Shown here: piece by piece, positions 12,117-24,984 of the stretch
Numbering within the stretch: the stretch's first letter is position 1
How the letters are laid out: each line of letters opens with the position of its first letter
NCBI RefSeq assembly: GCF_904849725.1
Contig: NC_058520.1
Location: 400,161,993 to 400,225,992 of the forward strand
DNA length: 64,000 nucleotides
Direction of reading: 5' to 3'
Source of the DNA: Hordeum vulgare subsp. vulgare
Taxonomy: Eukaryota > Streptophyta > Magnoliopsida > Poales > Poaceae
Notes under the pieces: model-generated
Database searches by the model: none
Seen by the model: only the letters and a program-made list of their open reading frames with translations
What the model was told of the DNA's origin: nothing
Made by a program: the position numbers and the translations under genes

Positions 12117-13657
12117 AGACTTGGCCTAAGAGAGGTAACGTACCAGGTAACACACACATACAACAAGATCATCCTGCACTACTCTGCACAGAGATGTCGC
12201 TAGCAACTCCATCAGAGCATGGCATTCTACTCTACTGCTGCTGCGCCGCGGGGAATCCTATCACCACTACTCATGCCTAATGGAAGCCCCTGAGCATCGG
12301 CACGAGCTCATGCACACACGCACAACACATCACACACACAACAGCACCTGCACTTCGTGCTCTTCTCCGAACAGAGAGGCACGGCCACGAGCCCTACGCT
12401 GCATCTACCGAGGGGGAAGGGAGGAGGAACTAGGCTCACCTAGAGAAAGGAGATGAGGACGACGATCGGGGAAGAAGCCTGACGAAGACGACGCGGCGCC
12501 GATCTGAAGAAGCCTGGACGCAGAACCGAAGTAGAGGAAGGAGTCCGCCGGGAACACGCCGAAGATGAGGAGATGCCCGTCGGTGTGGTCGCTTCCCAGC
12601 CTCACCGAGGACGGGAATGGAGCGCGAAGCTCTACCCCGAGCCCCCCGACATGCTCGCCGGCGACGGAGACGACGGACGCGTGGAGGACGACGGCGGCAG
12701 GCTACTGCTACCTCTCTGCTCCCTGATCTACAGAGCTTACCTTTGGGGAAGGGAGGAGAGATGGAGGGGAAAGTGGTCGCGCAAGGAGGGGGACGCGGAA
12801 CCCTAGGCCAAGGGGAACACACGCCGATGCTATATGGGGGCCATGGATGGGACGGTGCCGTCAAACCCTCTCGGCCTCTCTCTGCATCTCTGACGGAAAG
12901 CAAGCACAAGGGCTACGGCGTCAGGAGAAGGAAGAAGGGACGCACGGTTGGGCTCGCTGGGGAAACAGAGAGAGATATGGGCCTCGGGAGGGAAAGAGAG
13001 GCCCATTCTGGCGTCTGATAAGGGAAAAGAACCCACTGGGGTTTCTTATTTAACCAACACCAGCAAAAGAGAAGAAATACACATGCTAAACTGTGATGCT
13101 AAAAATAAAGGAAAAAAATACCCCTGGTCATAACGAATTATGACCTATTTGAATAAAAAGGAAAAGGGGTTTTTGGAGCAAGTAAATATTCACAAAACAA
13201 CATTAATGGATCTGTTTTGTATTTCTTGACACCACTAAAACACAGCCTCAAATCACTAAAACCCTAGCATCACATCTACCACAAAACATACTAAAACATG
13301 GACATTTTTAAAACAGGGAAGAAGCAAGTGAATATTGGGTTTGAGATAAATGAGAGGAAGAAGGTTTTGAATCCTATAAGCAACCAACATAGCTTCCTAC
13401 TTACAAATAAGACCCACCATGATCTCACATGCTATCACATCACATCACATGTTATCACACCGCATACATAGAACACAAGAAGAACAAATACAAAGCATGG
13501 ATGAATGGATGCATGAATGCAAAGGGAGACATGGCAAGGTGACACACATGAAATAACACATGCATATAATTCTCATGGCACTGACATGATGGACCCACAT
13601 ACAGAAGGTTCCAATAAAGGCAATATACACTCTTGGGGCATTACAAACTCTCCCACA

Positions 13658-14403
13658 CTACAAAAAGATCTCGACCCGAGATCTAGGACTCAAAGAACTC
13701 TCGGAATTCTGAACGGAGGTGATCCTTGCGTTCCCAAGTAGCCTCTTTATAGGAATGGTGTGACCACTGCACTTTGAGAAATTTGACAGTCTTGTTACGG
13801 TCTTGCGCTCAGTCGCCTCGAGAACCGCAACTAGATGCTCACGATAGGATAGGTCGGGTTGATGGTCGATGTCTTGATGATGAACAGTGCGCTCGGGAGT
13901 CTTGAAGCATCTCCGGAGCTGAGAGACATGGAACACGTCATGCACATTTGCAAAATTTACGGGAGCTCAAGCTGGTATGCAAGGTCGCCTCTCTTGCCAA
14001 CCACTCTGAAAGGACCAACGAAACGAGGCGCAAGCTTGAATTTGATGCCAAAGCGCTGTGTACCCTTCATAGGGGACACCTTGAGATAGACGAAGTCATC
14101 AAGCTCATAAGACATGTCATGATGCTTGCTATCATAATAGCTCTTCTGACGGGACTGAGCTACCCTGAGATTATTCGGAATGACCCGACACATCTCTTCA
14201 GCTTCTTCTGTCAAGTCATTCCCAAGAATCTGACGCTCGCCGGTCTCGGACCAGTTGAGCGGGGTACGGCACTTCATGCCATAGAGAATCTCAAATGGAG
14301 CTTTGCCTGAACTAGATTGATAACTGTTATTATAGGAGAACTCAGTGAAAGGCAGGCAGTCTTCCCACTTCATGCCAAAAGAGATAACACAGGCTCTCAG
14401 CAT
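13658..14403 (-). pseudogene. Element C integrase C-terminus and chromodomain remnant
   Basis: The frame 14403-13957 carries the integrase C-terminal part (CRTPLNWSETGE, KLAPRFVGPFRVV, LAYQLELP). It is followed after a stop by 13945-13658, which contains HVSQLRRCFK. The chromodomain begins normally (TERKTVTRLSNFSK) and then shifts frame near 13790. Aromatic and acidic chromodomain residues are still encoded, in the neighbouring frame. In chromoviruses this domain directs integration by binding histone marks. Here it is broken. Confidence 0.85.
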
Positions 14404-15156
14404 ATCCTCAAGAACCTAATTGACTCGCTCCACTTGACCACTAGTCTGAGGATGAAAAGTTGAGTTGAAGCGTATCTTCGTGCCCATCACAGACTAAAAA
14501 GAATCCCAGAACTTGGAAGTGAAGATACTTCCGCGATCCGAAGAAATCATCATAGGCACACCATGCAAAGACACTATCCTGGAAGTGTACAACTCTGCAA
14601 GCTGAGCTGCCGAAATGGATTCCTTGAAACGGAGAAAATGAGCCACTTTACTCAACTTGTCGATGACGATGAAGATGGCATCATTACCCTTCTTGGACTT
14701 CGGAAACCCGGCGACGACATCCATCTCAATATTGTCGAACTTCCACTCGGGAATGGGCAAAGGATGCAAAAGACCTGCTGGACGTAGATGCTTTGCTTTC
14801 ACCCTTCGACATACATCACATTCATTTATGAACTGAGGAATCTCACGCTTCATGCGAGTCCACCAGAAGGTCTGGTTCAAGTCCTGATACATCTTGGAGC
14901 TTCCAGGATGTATAGAGAGGAGAGAGTTATGAGCTTCTTCAATGATTACCTTTCTGAGATCACCTTTCGAAACGACAAGACGATCCTCAAAGAACAATGT
15001 GTCTCTGGCATCAACACTGAAGCACTTATATTTGGGAAGTCCCTTTGCCACGCCAATCTTGACTTTCTTCACCATTGCATCAAGAAGCTGTGTTGCTCGG
15101 ACCTGATCTTCCAAGGTAGGAGAGATTTGAAGATTTGCAAGAAATCCCTGAGGTAC
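14404..15156 (-). pseudogene. Element C integrase zinc finger and catalytic core
   Basis: The segment starts after a TAG at about 15156. The zinc finger H...H...CDVC is complete (EAHNSLLSIHPG, ECDVCRRVK). The core shows the first Asp in FIVIDKLSKVAHF, the second in SSDRGSIFTSKF, and the Glu in the ERVN block past a stop at about 14415. Stops interrupt FWDSF (about 14492) and ERVN/VLEDML. Both fit CAG to TAG changes. This enzyme would join the cDNA to the host chromosome. Confidence 0.88.
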
Positions 15157-15159
15157 TAA

Positions 15160-15672
15160 CTAAAGGTTGAGCTTTCTGAAAGATTCACAAAGGTCAGGCT
15201 GGAGAGGCTTCAGAATGAGACTGTTGCAGTAAGCCTTGCTGCTCAAAGCATCTGCCACGACATTAGCTTTGCCTGGCGTGTACTCAACACTCGGATTAAA
15301 ATCTTGGGGAATTTCCACCCAACGAGTTTGCAGGAGATTCAGGTTAGGCTGGGTGAAGATGTGCTTGAGACTCTTGTGATCGGTGAACACTTCAATCTTT
15401 CATTCCAACAAGAGGTGTCTCCAAGTCATCAGAGCATGTACCACAACTGCTAGCTCAAGATCATGCACAGGATAATTCTTCTCTGCTGGCTTCAACTGCC
15501 TAGAGGTATAAGCAACCACTTTCTTCTCTTGCATCAGAACTGCACCAAGACCTTGAAGAGAGGCGTTGCAGAACACTTGGTAGGGTTTGGAATCATCAGG
15601 AGGACCAAGACTGGAGTAGAGGTGAGCTTCTCTTTGAGTGTGTCGAAGGACAACTGACACTCTGGAGACCAA
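15160..15672 (-). pseudogene. Element C RNase H domain
   Basis: The frames 15672-15400 and 15390-15160 give [36 protein letters not shown] and FTDHKSLKHIFTQ. The first catalytic acid, normally Asp in CDAS, is Asn (CNAS), caused by GAC to AAC at a former CG site. A stop separates the two frames at about 15397. The domain would degrade the RNA of the RNA:DNA hybrid but cannot be active. Confidence 0.87.
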
Positions 15673-16568
15673 GCATACTTCACACCTTTCTGAAGAATAT
15701 TTGAGAGAGGCTTAACAATCTTGGAGAAGTTCTCAACGAACCTTCTACAATAGCTTACAATCCCGAGAAAGCTTCAAAGCTGCTTCACATTCTGCGGAGG
15801 CTCCCATTCAACAATGGCCTGTACCTTCGACGGATCAACTTTGATGCCCTCGGTAGAGATGATGTGCCCAAGATAGACGACTTCTTTCAACCACAACTCA
15901 CACTTGGAAAACTTGGCATATAATTTGTATTTCCTCAGCTTATCAAGCACCAATCTGAGATGTTCTTCATGTTCTTCCTTAGTTTCAGAAAAGACCAGAA
16001 TATTGTCGAGATAAAGCAAGACGAACTCATTCTTGAACGGAGAGAATATGTAGTTCATCAATCGAAAAAATGTCGGAGGAGCATTTGCCAGACCAAAAGA
16101 CATGACCGTATACTCATACGAGCCAAAACTAGTCCTGAAAGCAGCTTTCGGAATATCCTCTTCGCGAATGCGAATTTGATGATAGCCCATTCTGATATCG
16201 AGCTTGGAGAAGATCTTAGCCCCTTTCAACTGTTTGAACAACTCATTTATGTTCGGAAGTGGATACTTGTTTCTGATTGTCTTGTTGTTCAATGGATGGT
16301 AATCGACACACAGCCGGTCCGTGCCATCCTTCTTCTTGACAAACAGAACTCCACAGCCCCACGAAGACGAGCTCGGTCTGATCATACCCAAATGCTCCTG
16401 CTCATCGAGTTGCCTCTTAAGTTCCTTCAAATCTTCTGGACCCAATTTGTACGGCCGTTTGTACACAGGCTCAGTACCTGGTTCAAGCTCAATAACAAAT
16501 TGAACTTCTCGGTGCGGAGGTATTCCTGGCAGCTCTTCTAGAAACACATCTTCATATTTGGAGACCAC
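15673..16568 (-). pseudogene. Element C reverse transcriptase
   Basis: The frame 16568-15774 runs 264 residues and includes the Gypsy RT blocks [47 protein letters not shown] and [11 protein letters not shown]. The catalytic YLDD box is YLDN, which removes an essential metal-binding Asp. After a TGA at 15773 the frame continues into SFLGIV and the thumb/connection region. That stop fits CGA (Arg) to TGA. It is clearly RT and clearly dead. Confidence 0.92.
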
Positions 16569-17168
16569 TGGGACTTGCGAAATAGGATTATCTCACCCTT
16601 TTCATTCAAAGAGAACAGACGGATTGTATCATCGCGCGCCGCGAATATAATCACGTCCTCCGAAGAGTGAGTAAGCTTCACTTCTTTAGCTTCACAATCA
16701 ATCGATGCCTTGTTCATCGCCAGCCAGTCCATACCAAGGATCAAATCAATGTCGGAATTGCCCAAGACAATAGGAGACGCTAGAAAAGAATAACTACCCA
16801 TCTTGACAGAAACACCTGGAACGAACAAACTAGAACTCAAATGCTTCGCAGGGGAAATGACTGCCAACGGCTTAGACAACTGCTCTTGATGCAGATTATG
16901 CTTGGATGCAAAAGGATATGACATGAAGCAATGCGAACCACCAGAATCAAACAACACTTTAGCAGGAATATCATTGACGAGGAGGTTACCCATGATCACA
17001 TCTGACGAGTATTCTGCCTCAGCTGCATTCACCATGTTGACTCGAGAAGACCTGGGGTTGAACTTCACGAGAGCATTGCTTGGAGGTTTGCCTGGAGGAC
17101 GAGGCAGAAGACGGAGCTGAGAAGTGCACTTGTTGGCATAGTGACCCTTCTGCCCACATTTGTGACAA
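16569..17168 (-). pseudogene. Element C gag zinc knuckle and aspartic protease
   Basis: A CCHC knuckle, CHKCGQKGHYANKC, is encoded at 17167-17126 and would bind genomic RNA in the capsid. It is followed by a retropepsin with KVLFDSGGSHCFMS (catalytic Asp in DSGG, where DSGA is usual) and the second block DLILGMDWLA. The frame shifts between the knuckle and the protease ORF around 17050-17070. The protease ORF continues to 16538. Confidence 0.87.
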
Positions 17169-18127
17169 GTAACGTCTCCTGGCTGACGGTACTGTGTCTG
17201 AGGAGGCCCTTGCTTCTGCTGCTGGAATCTCTATTGGAAAGCTGGGTTGGGTGCGTGGGAAGAACCACGACCACCAGAATGCTTGAACCACTGTGTGTGC
17301 CGAGGAGGAGTAGGGGACACCCAAAACTTCTGTTGCTTCTAAACCACCTGAGTAGAAGATGAGCTAGAATCTCTGAAGCGCTTCTTAGAATTCTCCACCC
17401 CGAGCAAAGCTGCCTCAGCCCTGAGAGCTAAGTTGTAGAACTTATCGAACTCCTCGGGATCGTGCAAAGCGAGAGCTAACTGCAAATCTTCTTTCAAGCC
17501 ATCTCTGAACTGATAAATCTTGCTCTTCTGATCAGGGATATCCTGCAAGGCGTATTGGGCTAGCTCATGGAGCTCGACGTTGTACTTGTACACGGAGTTA
17601 CCACCTTGCTTCAAGCGCCTGAACTTCTCACGCATTTCCTCTACAAAGCTGGGCGGAAAGTAGTGGGATATGAAGTCACGGCAGAACTCATCCCAAGTGA
17701 TCACTCTAGCACCCCTGAAATCCTTCAACTGTTGCCACCAGATAGATGCTTGCCCCTTCAGCCGGAATGTTGCAAACTTGACGAAATCCTCAGGACGAAC
17801 ATTGTAGCAATCAAAGTGCTTGTTCATGTCACGAATCCAATCCTCAACATCAAACGGCTGGTCACAGGAAGTGAAAGTCTTTGGCTGATTTGACAGGAAC
17901 TGACTCAGATTAGCAAAGTGATTGCCACCATGCTGGAAATTGCCTTGCTGCTGATTACCCCTCTCTTGCAACAACTGTAGCAGCATGTGAGTGTTTGCAT
18001 TTGTAGCAGCCATCACCGCTTGCCAAGCCTCCGCAGGAGGAGGGGGCGGAGGAGGAGGATTCTCCGGAGGAGGAGGTGATGGCGGCACATCCTCATGACA
18101 TGGATTCTGACCAGTTGGTGGAGCCAT
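17169..18127 (-). pseudogene. Element C gag, capsid part
   Basis: I take the start as the Met at 18127 (MAPPTGQNP), not the upstream Met at 18184, because the sequence before it does not resemble gag. The order is a proline-rich stretch (about residues 16-32), QAVMAATNANTHMLLQLLQ, and the retrotransposon gag core with ATFRLKGQASIWWQQLKD, FCRDFISHYFPP and YNVELHELAQYA. TAG stops at 17339-17341 and near 17231 separate it from the zinc knuckle, and both fit CAG to TAG changes. Confidence 0.9.
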
Positions 18128-19187
18128 CCTGAAGACGGACACCACATTAGCCCACAGAATAAATTGATGGTATAGCTGAATCAAAATCGCAGGAATATCT
18201 GAACAGGAATATTAGCAATTGCACTAGACCAAAATAGTAAGAATGCTTCCTCAAAGTGACGGTCGACAAAATTCTGATTAAGACCACTTGCAAACAAGTA
18301 TGATCTAGAACTGCTCGGAACAAACATATGGTCAAGATTTCATCCGATATCTTCGTGGATAAGATCGCACAGGCTCAAATTTATAGTAGCCATCCTGTGC
18401 AAGGTAGTGCACACGACTTACGAAGTATCCCTGAGTCATAGCGAGCTACAAGGACTCTTTAAGACACAACGAGAACCGTTGTAAGACGACGTGAACAAAC
18501 ATACCCACTGAATATCAAATCCCAACCTCACATCATGCATCTGTCGGAAGATTGTCCTATAAGTCACTACTTGATATCCCACCTATGAATTCCTGAAATA
18601 TCTGGTCATGCAATCTGGTACACGGATACAAGGAGTAATATTCACACAACTCCTATACTAGCCCGTCCACTGTATCACATCCGTCAACACATAACCAGAA
18701 TCTCGGACCTTCATCTACAACAGACCCTCGTGATCACAACGATACAAAGTATGGCAGTACTCCCGAACCATCTGCACCAGTACTGGGGACATCGGGGTTA
18801 TCTCGCCACTACTAGTATTGAAGCAATTACGAACATCCTTCATTCTGGGATACTCAGAAATCTGAATGATCGCGATGTGCGCAAGAATCCCCTGGAGCTC
18901 AACTCCCCGGAAGAAATCAAGGCAGACAGGAGCCACCAAGACAGAACTCCGTCACATCGAAATCATATAGATTTCAAAAATACCCGCGTGATCCTAAATT
19001 TTTTTTGAGCGAGAAGAGGAGTAGAACTAAGATTTCCTAAGACGGGAACCTCACCGGAGCATGGAAGAGGAGAACAAATAATCCTACTCTCCGATATAAC
19101 TAGGACTCAAAACATTTTACTAAACTCGACTCGGCCAAGTACGATCACACAAAGGCTCCTATGGTTGTAAGGCTCTGATTACCAACT
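18128..19187 (-). other. Element C leader and primer binding site
   Basis: The untranslated leader lies between the 5' LTR edge (19188) and gag. The PBS is at 19185-19171, where the minus strand reads TTGGTAATCAGAGCC. This matches the initiator tRNA-Met complement TGGTATCAGAGCC with one extra A. I see no gene in the leader. Confidence 0.78.
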
Positions 19188-19417
19188 TGTAACGACTAAG
19201 ATGCGGTCCTTTCTGATTTAGGGAACGAGGCCCCGAATTGGAAAGAAGCGCATCTAAGCGTTTCGCAAGCACGGTAACATAGCACATATATAATAATAGA
19301 ATGACAAATAGGGACATCATCAATCATCTCATAGAATATATCAGAGTTACATCCCACATAATTTCAGACAAGGTAGTTCCGCTACGGACTACATAACATG
19401 AGAAATGGCTATGCTAC

Positions 19418-22400
19418 TGTCACGCCCAAGATGCGACCCTATCCTCAATTTGGCACGAAGGCCTCGTCAGGGATAGAAGCGCATCTCGTCGTGTCACAAG
19501 AATGGATATCGGTACAAGTACATGTACTGAAAAGAAGAGATATGTATAGAATTGGCTTACACTCGCCACAAGCTACATCAGAGTCACATCATTACATTAC
19601 ATAATCATCAAGGGTAAGAGCAGGGTCCGACTACGGACGAAAACAAACGAGAAAAGAAGAACGACATCCATCCTTGCTATTCCAGGCTGCCGGCCTGGAA
19701 CCCATCCTAGATCGATGAAGAACAAGAATAAGAAGCAACTCCAAATGAGCAATCAACGCGCTCGCGTCAAGTAACCCTTACCAGTACCTGCAACTGGTGT
19801 TGTAGTAATCTGTGAGCCACAGGGGACTCAACAATCTCATTTCCAAAGGTATCAAGACTAGCAAAGCTTAATGAGTGAGGCATGGTTAAGTGGTGAGGTT
19901 GCAGCAGCGGCTAAGCATATATTTGGTGGCTAAACTTACGAGTACAAGAAATAAGAGGGGGAAGATCTACGGATAACGGACGTGTCTACTGATGATCAAC
20001 TGAATGATCCTGAACACCTACCTACGTCAGACATAACCCCACCGTGTCCTCGATCAGAGAAGGAACTCGCGAAAGAGACAGTCACGGTTACGCACACGGT
20101 TCGCATATTTTAATTAAGTTAACTTCAAGTTATCTAGAACCAGTGTTAAACAAAGCTTCCACGTTGCCACATAACCGCGGGCACGGCTTTCCGAAAGATT
20201 TAACCCTGCAGGGGTGCTCCAACTAGTCCATCACAAATTACCACAAGCCGTATAGAAATCCTCAATCACGAAGCTCGCGATCTCGTCGGATTCCCTAGTG
20301 GAAGACCTCAACTCTGAGATTACCCAAAGCATCACCGGAATCCCGATGCACAAGATATCTCGTCAAAGGTAAAACTAATCTAGCAAGGCCACCCGGTGTG
20401 TCGACGATCCCGATAGGAGCTGCGTATCTCGTTCTCAGGACACCCCGTCTATGCAAAGTGGACGGGAACCAAACATCGAGTTGCCCCGTGGTGGCACCGC
20501 CGACTGCTAGGTGGGTGGACCAACACTCATGAGGAGCACTGGCCCGGGGGTTGATTAAATTATCCTCGGGTTAATTACTCCCTATGCAGTTCATTAGTTA
20601 TTAGGCAAATGTAGTACCAAAGTTGGGCCTTGCCAGACCAGCTTTAATCTAAAACGAATTATCAAGGGGGTCCCCATAACAACCCCGATCGTGTTAGGAG
20701 CGCTCGTTTATGGAACATAACACCGGTAGCCGAAAACTAAGGGGGCAAAGATGGAACAAAACACCAGGCTAGAAAGGCCGAGCCTTCCACCTTTTACCAA
20801 GTATATAGGTCCATTAAATTAAATAGCATTTAAATATGGTGATATGACAAGGAACCCATGTTATCACATGGAAGCAACTACACCAGCAACTAGCAACGCT
20901 TACAACAGGGTTAAGCAAGCGGTAACATAGCCAATCAGTGGTTTGCTAGGTCGAACAGGTTGAAGGTAATCATGGCATTGTTGAGAGGCTGATATTTAAC
21001 ATGTGGTAGGCATCAAGACATAAACGATAGAAGCGATAAAACTCGCATGGCAATGATAGTAATGGTATCTGGGGAAATGGTCATCTTGCCTGAGTCCCGC
21101 TTGGAAGAAGAACAACTCCGAGATGTCAGCGAACCAACATAGTCGAACGGGTCCTCACATTCCAACACGCTTGCGGAACTCTATCGAGACGGAGCAAACC
21201 GGAAACAAACATCAAAAAATTATTCACCACACGATCCACAACATGATGCATAACCTACTATGATGCATGATCAGTTCATTGATGCAAGGGATGGCATGGC
21301 GATTCACCTCACGCAAACACTACACTATAAGTGAAGCTTGATATGCAACGGGTTGCATATCGACGAAACTGCACGATTAATTATTTAATTCACTCCCGAT
21401 TATTTACATGACAATATTAAATTGTTGTTATCATGGCAAGGGGTGAAACGGTGATCCTACATGGCATCCTAGATGGTTTAACTCGCGGAACATAGAACGG
21501 AGCTACGACACAAGAACATGCAACACAAGATGTATATGCCATGAATGCGTCATGCATGTGAGTTCATAACACGGGCAAGAAGGGCAAGAAACAGGTGTCG
21601 CCACGGCGAGCGAGAGGGAACCATGACGGCAACACGGAAACGATGCCACGGCAACGTTCCTATCCCGATAACTCGACGGGGTATCGCAGCCAACGAATAT
21701 GGAGCGTGTGCGGGAACGCTAAATAAAGAATGGGGTGATCCCGGTTACCGGGTTCCCATGTGTCGAGGCACAACAAAAGAGGTACACGTGCAATGGGCAA
21801 CATACGGTGCAAACATACATACAACTCATACATCACATGCGTTTGGTACACGACACGTCTCATCGGTATACCTTCGACGCGTGCGAATCGGAGCGGTTCG
21901 ACTCGGTGAAGGAGTACAACGGTCGTGGTTGTCATCGCGGAAGTAGTTGTCGTCGTGTTACAGGGTCTCGTCGACGATAGTCATTCACTCGGCGTCAGCG
22001 CAGGGTCTTCGAAGTCGGTAGTCGAACACGTTCCGGGGGTCGTCGAGGACGTCGTGGTGCTCGGCGAATTTGTCGGTTACATGAAGGAGGGGATGGTGCA
22101 CGCGGCGACGGCAAGCGGCAGCAACAACTTGTCTAGCAGCAACCTCAGCAAGCAGCAGCTAACAACAACTAGCACAACAACTAACTACAGCAACATCAAG
22201 CGGCTCAGCCTGCAGCAGCTACAGGCAATCAGCAACATCTATCTAGCACAACAACTAGCAAGAGCACGCAGCAGCACTAGCAACATGGCAGCAAGGCACG
22301 ACAAGCTAGCTCGGCAGCAGCAACAACAATCGGCCACGGCAAGGTAAAGCGGCAACAGCAACAGGCAAGCAACTAACCTAGCAGCAGCAAGCTAGCAACC

Positions 22401-23887
22401 GGCTAGGCACGCAACACGCAAACAACAGCAGCCTACAGCGTCAGGAACAACAGGCATGCCAAGCAAGCAAGCTGCAGCAAACTAACTAGCGCAACTATAG
22501 CAGCCTAGAAAGCAGCGGCATGGGCAGCAAGGCACAACAAGCATGCCACGACACAGCAAGCACGCATGATCAGCGGCAAGCAGTGACAGCAGCAGCTCGA
22601 GGCGAGGGGAATGGAGAGGCGGCGCTCGGGTCGGCCATGACCAGCGGCGATGGCGTGCTTGTCTTCGGCAGGGAGTCGGCGGCGGGCTCCTTGGAGCAGG
22701 GAGACGCAGCAGCAGGCGGCGGGGCAAGCATCCGGCATGGTCCAGCCGCCGGAGGAGTGAGGCCAAGGGCCCTGGCGGAGCTTGGTGGCGGGCGGCCATG
22801 GCGGAGGTCGCGCGGGGCGCTCTTCCAGCGAGCACGGCGGGCGGCGCGGGAGGCGAGCATGGGTACCGGCACAGGAGGCCTGCAGGTGGGGCGGGGCGGA
22901 ACGACGGACCGGTCGGCAGGGGAGCTCCTCCCTGGTCGCGAGTGAGGTGGAGAGGGAGATGGAATCGGGACTGGGGGTCTCGAGGAGGGGAGGAGGACGC
23001 ACGGCAGCTGCGAGGCAGCTGCTCTTTGCAGCGAGGCGGTGGGGATCGGGGCCTCCCTGGTGGAGCTCATGCCTGGCGGCGCTGGAGGAAAACGAGAGGG
23101 AGAGGGAGACATCGAGAGGAAGGCGACGAAGGTGCGGCGTTGGACTGGGAACGAGAGGGATTGGGCTAGGGTTCGAGGGCCGCACGGGCCTTGGGCCGGC
23201 TGGAGGCCCAAGTGGTCGGCTAGGCTACTCCTTCCCCCTCTCTTTCTTGGTTTTTTATTTCTTTTACAACAACTTGCAAAGAAAGAAAACCATGGATTTA
23301 GTTGGAATTCCAACAATAGGGATATTTTCCCGGAGCCAGAAAAATATGGAGGATTTAATAAAATTGGTTTGGGGATTTTTACAGAATATAAATCCGGACA
23401 AGTTTTTTTTGAATTTATATCAAAGTTGCCTAAATTATAAATCATAACCAAACCAACCCCAAATGGACTAAGATTTTAGATGGAGACCCTATACAACGGA
23501 TATTATTTATGGGCTCAACAGAAACATTTGTTTGAGCTTTACATCTGGAACTCAAATAAATTAAAGCAAAGGAAAAAAAAGGTGCAAGGGCTATCCTGGG
23601 AAGAATGTCAACGGCATTGCGAATGAAATAACGAGCAAAGTTGGTATGACACCCAAGATTCCAATGGATTGAAATAAGTTGAGAATGGGAAAAGGAAAAG
23701 AACAAGGAGTGGCTAGGAGAAGAGGGAAAAAAATAAACACAACAAGGGAAGCAATCACACCAGAGATGACGGAGATGATGCATGATGCGTGATGCAAACT
23801 AAATGATGATGCAACAAATAAACTAACCACACGACGGAAACGGAAATAAAGGGGAATCTTCTGGGGCATCGGTCTCGGGCTGTCACA
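19418..23887 (-). repeat. Element D 3' LTR, complete
   Basis: This 4470 bp LTR is homologous to solo LTR F (53184-58031) throughout much of its length. It includes an AGC/CAA-rich stretch at about 22100-22500 and a GC-rich block at 22.5-23.2 kb. The ORFs in those blocks (up to 293 residues) are low-complexity, lie in overlapping frames on both strands and have no recognisable domain. Confidence 0.9.
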
Positions 23888-24544
23888 ACTCTCCTACACT
23901 ACAAGAGGATCTCGCCCCGAGATCCAAGAATGAAAGCGAGAGGGGATGAGAAAGCAAGAGGTAAAACTTAGTCGCTTCTTGACAAACGAGTGAAACCAAC
24001 GATCCTTGAAGGTTGCAAAGAGATGAGGAATGATAAGAGAAAGAAGCGAGAATTCACAGAAAATTTTGGGAGCACTTCGGTAGGAAAATGGGACAAAAAA
24101 ATTCGATAAGAAGGAAGAAATATATAATATACATAACAAACAACTAAATAGAACAAGGGAGCACCATGATCTTGATAGAACAACATAATAGACCCAATTA
24201 GCAACATCACAAAGCCTCCGGAACAAGAGAATATGAATTAGCTCAAGCGTAAGAAGATAATGAAGAAAAGAATGACAACTACTAACTCAAATGAACTTGG
24301 CAAGCATCCTTGTAGAAGAATTGAACGACATTGATGGAAAAACAACAACGAAAAGAACAAGATAGTAGTGGGCTTATGGAAACCATCTCAACAAATATGA
24401 GGTGACAACCAACCACTAAAAGAAACAAGGATAGTTGAAAGCAAAGATATCCAAAACTTCTTACACCAAGAGGGTACATTGAGAACTTTAACAAATGACA
24501 AGCACCATGATAGCATAACCCATAGGAAAAGCTTTAGGTGAAAT
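23888..24544 (-). other. Element D remaining interior with polypurine tract
   Basis: It is AT-rich and non-coding. Directly beside the 3' LTR the minus strand reads GATCTCGGGGCGAGATCC and then GTGTAGGAGAGTT. The same order (inverted-repeat sequence, then purine tract) occurs beside the element C LTR at 13646-13685, so both use the same arrangement before the 3' LTR. Confidence 0.75.
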
Positions 24545-24984
24545 CCAAACCAACCCCAAATGGACTAAGATTTTAGATGGAGACCCTATACAACGGATAT
24601 TATTTATGGGCTCAACACAAACATTTATTTGAGCTTTACATCTGCAACTCAAATAAATGAAAGCAAAGGAAAAAAGAGGTGCATGGGCTATCATGGGAAG
24701 AATGTCAACGACACTGCGAATGAGATAACGAGCGAAGTTGGCATGACACACAAGATTCCAATGGATTGAAATAAGTTGAGAGTGGGAAAAGGAAAAGAAC
24801 AAGGAGTGGCTAGGAGAAGAGGAAAAAAAATAAACACAACAAGGGAAGCAATCACACCAGAGATGACGGACATGATGCATGATGCGTGATGCAAACTAAA
24901 TGATGATGCAACAAATAAACTAACCACACGACGGAAACGGAAATAAAGGGGAATCTTCTGGGGAGTCGGTCTTGGGCTGTCACA
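24545..24984 (-). repeat. Element D 5' LTR fragment
   Basis: It is a 440 bp direct repeat of 23448-23887 with few differences. It corresponds to the outer start of the 5' LTR on the element's strand. Its inner end at 24545 is the deletion breakpoint. Confidence 0.88.

Larger units (their letters stand above)
8689..13645 (-). repeat. Element C 3' LTR (left copy)
   Basis: This LTR of 4957 bp pairs with 19188-30085 after removal of element D. It includes a block shared with the LTRs of D and F (about 8890-10400), a palindrome, a CA-rich segment, two tRNA-like modules and a GC-rich, ORF-containing block at 12.4-13.0 kb near the element's 5' side. A TTAAATAAG motif on the minus strand near 13050 is a possible TATA box, also present at about 29490. 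Relative to the other copy it lacks about 310 bp at 10708/10709 and about 90 bp near 11033. Confidence 0.93.
19418..24984 (-). mobile_element. Element D: internally deleted LTR retrotransposon
   Basis: The element begins TGTCACGCCC and ends CTGTCACA on the plus strand. It contains one complete LTR (19418-23887), 657 bp of interior and a 440 bp LTR fragment (24545-24984) that repeats the last 440 bp of the complete LTR. Read on the minus strand, the first 440 bp of the 5' LTR join directly to the 3' end of the interior, so the rest of the 5' LTR, the PBS and all genes are deleted. The flanking duplication differs by one base (GCTAC/ACTAC). Its LTR shares blocks with C and matches solo LTR F. 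Confidence 0.9.

Noticed and set aside
12405..13053. Several ORFs in the GC-rich part of the C LTR, repeated at 29.0-29.5 kb
   Set aside because: The repetition only reflects the duplicated LTR. Frames differ in length between copies because of indels, and no domain is recognisable.
22081..22500. CAG/CAA-rich stretch as a possible polyglutamine gene
   Set aside because: It lies in the LTR of element D, varies in every frame and has no start context or neighbouring domain.
22505..23451. Long overlapping ORFs on both strands (up to 293 residues) in the LTR of element D
   Set aside because: GC-rich, low-complexity sequence within an LTR. Frames overlap on both strands and show no domain. The equivalent part of solo LTR F does not keep them.
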